Origin: Planctomycetaceae bacterium
Lineage (GTDB): Bacteria; Planctomycetota; Phycisphaerae; SM23-33
DNA length: 64,000 nucleotides
Assembly (NCBI GenBank): GCA_039680605.1
Contig: JBDKTA010000004.1
Span: 62,001-126,000 of the forward strand
Reading direction: 5' to 3'
A program made the translations under genes and the position numbers. Positions 61,469-64,000 of the stretch are shown one piece after another (the first letter of the stretch is position 1; each line of letters opens with the position of its first letter). Under the pieces are notes generated by a model. It was not told the origin of the DNA. It saw only the letters and a program-made list of their open reading frames with translations, and searched no databases.

Positions 61469-61626
61469 GGGGGAAAAGTCGCGGCGGAGGCACCAAGTAT
61501 TTATCAAAGCCGTTGTGTGGCTTTGATGAATACTTGCGCTGGTCAGGGGTACGCGGCCCCAATGAAGAAGTAATTCACACAACGAATTACTTCTTCATTT
61601 AGTGCCTCCGCCGCGACTTTTCCCCC
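61469..61626 (+). repeat. Cloverleaf-forming structured repeat, copy 2 (intact)
   Basis: 158 bp. Outer stem of 25 perfect pairs (61469-61493 with 61602-61626). Inside, hairpin 1 (61495-61510/61520-61535, 16 pairs with one G-T), a small stem (61546-61550/61556-61560) and hairpin 2 (61561-61576/61584-61599, 16 pairs). The whole would fold as a closed cloverleaf. Same orientation as copy 1 and also just after a plus-strand gene. Confidence 0.9.
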
Positions 61627-61735
61627 TGCAACTGAGCAGATACCAATAAACGCGCCTAGAATTTTTCGTGTGGGTTCCACGGTTGTGGAGCCCGGCTGCT
61701 CGAACAACAGGGGATCAAGCTCAGGAGGGGAACAC

Positions 61736-62344
61736 ATGGCTACCATGGAACATAGAGATCCGGTATACGCTCCGGGGGACTATCGTAGTCTTCCCCGGCG
61801 CAGCGCATGGGGCGCGATCTTCGCCGGCGCCGTGATCGCGATTTCCGTTCAGTTACTGTTGGCGGTGCTGGGGGCCGCAATCGGCATTTCGGTCTTCGGC
61901 ACAACGGAGGGCGAGGTCGCCCGCACCATCGGGATCGGCGCCATCATCTGGTGGGTGATCGCCACGTTGGCCAGTCTCTTCTGCGGCGGGCTGGTGGCAG
62001 CCAAACTGGCTGGCACGCGCCGTCCGTTCGAAGGGACGCTGCACGGAGCGGTGACCTGGGGCGTGGCGACCCTGGCCAGCGCCCTGCTGCTGGGAACGCT
62101 GGTCGGCGGCGCCTGGACGATGCTGGCTACGACGGAAGAGCCCGCTCTGCAGCGCGACGCCATGCCCGGAGTGACGGCTTCGCCTAATCTGCAGCAGTAT
62201 CTTGGCCCCACCGCCGGGGCGGCATGGGGTCTGTTCTTTATGCTGCTTCTGGGCCTGGCTGCGGCCATCGTCGGCGGGATTGTCGGCTCGCGCCTGATAC
62301 CCTACGACGCACCCGAGCCCACAACGAGGATGGGCCCAAGCTAA
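61736..62344 (+). CDS. YrzE/TIGR04086-like membrane protein
   Basis: 202 aa. Four membrane helices (about 26-48, 65-87, 100-125, 160-185) with Gly/Ala-rich packing (LLAVLGAAIGISVFG, FCGGLVAAKLAG), PTTRM tail. Such proteins are small integral membrane proteins of unknown role. Start 61736 has AGGAGGGG. TAGAAT near 61655 could be its promoter. Confidence 0.82.
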   Translation: MATMEHRDPVYAPGDYRSLPRRSAWGAIFAGAVIAISVQLLLAVLGAAIGISVFGTTEGEVARTIGIGAIIWWVIATLASLFCGGLVAAKLAGTRRPFEGTLHGAVTWGVATLASALLLGTLVGGAWTMLATTEEPALQRDAMPGVTASPNLQQYLGPTAGAAWGLFFMLLLGLAAAIVGGIVGSRLIPYDAPEPTTRMGPS

Positions 62345-62402
62345 CGCCTTCTACGAACAGGCTGAACGAACGGGGGCGGCAGGATGATCCTGTCGCCCCT
62401 TT

Positions 62403-62417
62403 CGCTTATCCGGATAT
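62403..62417. repeat. Left arm of the CTAGCCCG element
   Basis: ATCCGGATATTTCACCGC matches the left end of the element seen at 42405-42420; the rest is absent. Confidence 0.5.
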
Positions 62418-62568
62418 TTCACCGCTGCCGATAGATCAACCCGCGGAGGTCGCCGCGGCGGATTTGAATTCCGAACCCAGGACCCATACCGCGCAGAAAA
62501 GATTTACGCCGCCGTGCAAAAAAGGGACAATGGCGATCAGCGGCCCTTGGGCCGGTGGAGTTACAGAC

Positions 62569-63867
62569 ATGCGTAGAAATATCGTACATGGCGGCGCGGG
62601 GTCCCTGGCGTATGCGATTCGCGAGATCGTCCAGATCGGCAACCGCTTCCAGAACCTGGGCGTGGATCTGACCTGGGAGAACATCGGCGACCCGGTGCAT
62701 AAGGGCGAGAAGATCGAGCCCTGGATCCGCCAGATCCTGCACGACATCGTCGACCAGGACGCCTCGTGGGCGTACTGCGACACCGCCGGCGTCCCGGCGA
62801 CGCGCGAGTTCCTGGCCGCCGAGGTCAACCTCCGCGGCGGCGCCAGGGTCACGCCCGACGACATCATCTTCTTCAACGGCATCGGCGACGCGGTGGCCAA
62901 AGTCTACGGTTTCCTGCGCCGCGAGGCCCGCGTCATCGGGCCTACGCCGGCTTACAGCACGCACTCCTCCGCCGAGGGCGCCCACAGCGGCTACGAGCAC
63001 CTGACGTACGAGCTGGACCCCTACAACGGCTGGATGCCCGACCTGGACGACCTGCGCCTCAAGTGCAAGTACAACGACTCGATCGCGGCGATTCTGCTGA
63101 TCAACCCCGACAATCCCACCGGGGCCGTCTACCCCCGCGAGATGCTCGAGGGGATGGTCGCCATCGCCCGCGAGTTCGACCTGTTCCTGATCTGCGACGA
63201 GATCTACACGCACATCGTCTACAACGGGCACAGGACCCTGCACCTGTCCGAGGTCATCGGCGATGTCTGCGGGATCGTCATGCGGGGCATCAGCAAGGAA
63301 TATCCCTGGCCGGGCTCGCGCTGCGGGTGGATCGAGGTGCTCAACGGGTCGCGCGACCCGATGTTCCGCACGTATGTCAACTCGCTGCTGGCCAGCAAAC
63401 GCCTGGAGGTCTGCTCGACGACCGCCCCGCAGCTTTCGATTCCGCCGGTGATGGGCAACGGCCGCTACAAGGCCCACCTGGCCCGGCGGGCGGGCATCTT
63501 CGAGGCCCGCGCCCGCGAGGCGGCGGCGATCTTTCGAGACACCCCAGGCGTGCATGTGAACATGCCCAGCGGGGCGTTCTACATGACGGTGCTCTTCGAG
63601 AAGGGTGCGCTCAACAACCGCCAGAGGCTGGCGATCGAGAACCCGCAGATCCGCCAGATGGTCGAGCAGCAGGTCGCCGGGGCCGCCAACGACGCCCGCT
63701 TCGTCTACTACCTGCTGGGCGCCACGGGCATCTGCGTGGTGCCCCTGACGGGCTTCTACTGCAAGCGCGACGGGTTCCGCGTGACGCTGCTGGAATGCGA
63801 CGACGCCAAACGCGCCTGGACCTTCAAGACCATCGCCAACGCGATTGGCGAATATCTGGGTAGCTGA
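62569..63867 (+). CDS. PLP-dependent aminotransferase, class I/II
   Basis: 432 aa. Fold type I: LLINPDNPTGAVYP is the N-x-N-P-T-G region that contacts PLP, DLFLICDEIYTHIVY binds the cofactor ring, and Lys243 in GISKEYPWPGSRCGW forms the Schiff base with the Arg that follows binding phosphate. Glutamate or aspartate-type amino-group transfer; substrate not inferable. ATG 62569 is supported by GGTGGAG; an in-frame ATG lies at 62530. Followed by a terminator. Confidence 0.93.
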   Translation: MRRNIVHGGAGSLAYAIREIVQIGNRFQNLGVDLTWENIGDPVHKGEKIEPWIRQILHDIVDQDASWAYCDTAGVPATREFLAAEVNLRGGARVTPDDIIFFNGIGDAVAKVYGFLRREARVIGPTPAYSTHSSAEGAHSGYEHLTYELDPYNGWMPDLDDLRLKCKYNDSIAAILLINPDNPTGAVYPREMLEGMVAIAREFDLFLICDEIYTHIVYNGHRTLHLSEVIGDVCGIVMRGISKEYPWPGSRCGWIEVLNGSRDPMFRTYVNSLLASKRLEVCSTTAPQLSIPPVMGNGRYKAHLARRAGIFEARAREAAAIFRDTPGVHVNMPSGAFYMTVLFEKGALNNRQRLAIENPQIRQMVEQQVAGAANDARFVYYLLGATGICVVPLTGFYCKRDGFRVTLLECDDAKRAWTFKTIANAIGEYLGS

Positions 63868-63886
63868 GAATCGCGTTCCATCATGA

Positions 63887-63949
63887 AGACGCCAACCAGC
63901 AAGCTGGAATGATCGCCTGTCTTCCCGCTTGCGGGTTGGCGTCTTTTTC
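63887..63949 (+). terminator. Rho-independent terminator of the aminotransferase
   Basis: Stem AGACGCCAACC... (63887-63904) with 63927-63944, 18 bases with one mismatch and a 22-base loop, followed by TTTTT. Unusually long stem. Confidence 0.9.
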
Positions 63950-64000
63950 TATGTAATCCGCGCATGGTCATCGCCTCGCACATCATCATGACCGGGTACG

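Overview
The window looks like a chromosomal segment of a planctomycete, probably class Phycisphaerae. This is inferred from high GC, paired sulfatases, GH29/GH65/GH127 and GH5-like glycan enzymes, uroporphyrinogen-decarboxylase-like paralogues, pseudopilin-tailed hypothetical proteins and very abundant intergenic palindromic repeats. No transposase, phage, CRISPR or rRNA genes were seen.

Layout. (1) 1-10.5 kb, minus strand: a compact five-gene operon of an unknown protein, a PqqD-like (RRE-fold) protein, an FtsX/MacB permease with an enlarged extracytoplasmic domain, a LolD/MacB-type ATPase, and a giant (>1897 aa) permease with a catalytically dead M28-peptidase domain at its N-terminus. It runs off the left edge. 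(2) 10.7-18.7 kb, plus: lipoproteins, flavodoxin-fold reductase, rubrerythrin, TruD, and an MNT nucleotidyltransferase followed by a truncated HEPN partner. (3) 18.8-24.4 kb: sulfatase-sulfatase-GH29 operon, tRNA-His, miaB. (4) 24.5-32 kb: pseudopilin-like protein, aldo/keto reductase, an AAA ATPase between 56-bp direct repeats, scars of a duplicated reductase/GH65 pair, a low-GC gene interrupted by a small inverted-repeat element with target-site duplication, and GH65. (5) 32-41 kb: UroD-like paralogues, PIN/Phd toxin-antitoxin, FAD oxidoreductase, serine protease, tandem DUF2007 membrane proteins. (6) 41-52.4 kb: SppA-like protease, HD-GYP protein, beta-helix protein, metallophosphoesterase, Gfo/Idh/MocA, ThuA, DUF72, cupin, receiver domain. 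(7) 52.6-64 kb: GH5-like, GH127, phosphoesterase, carboxypeptidase-regulatory-repeat protein, UspA, CBS protein, membrane protein, aminotransferase.

Functionally, the sulfatases, fucosidase, GH65 phosphorylase, GH127, beta-helix protein, ThuA and Gfo/Idh/MocA proteins suit breakdown of sulfated plant or algal glycans. Intergenic space is dominated by several families of dispersed inverted repeats, some of which have become start codons or protein tails. One 142-158 bp element, present twice, would fold as a closed cloverleaf. Several genes carry a TATAAT-like box 5-8 bases before the ATG, suggesting leaderless transcripts.
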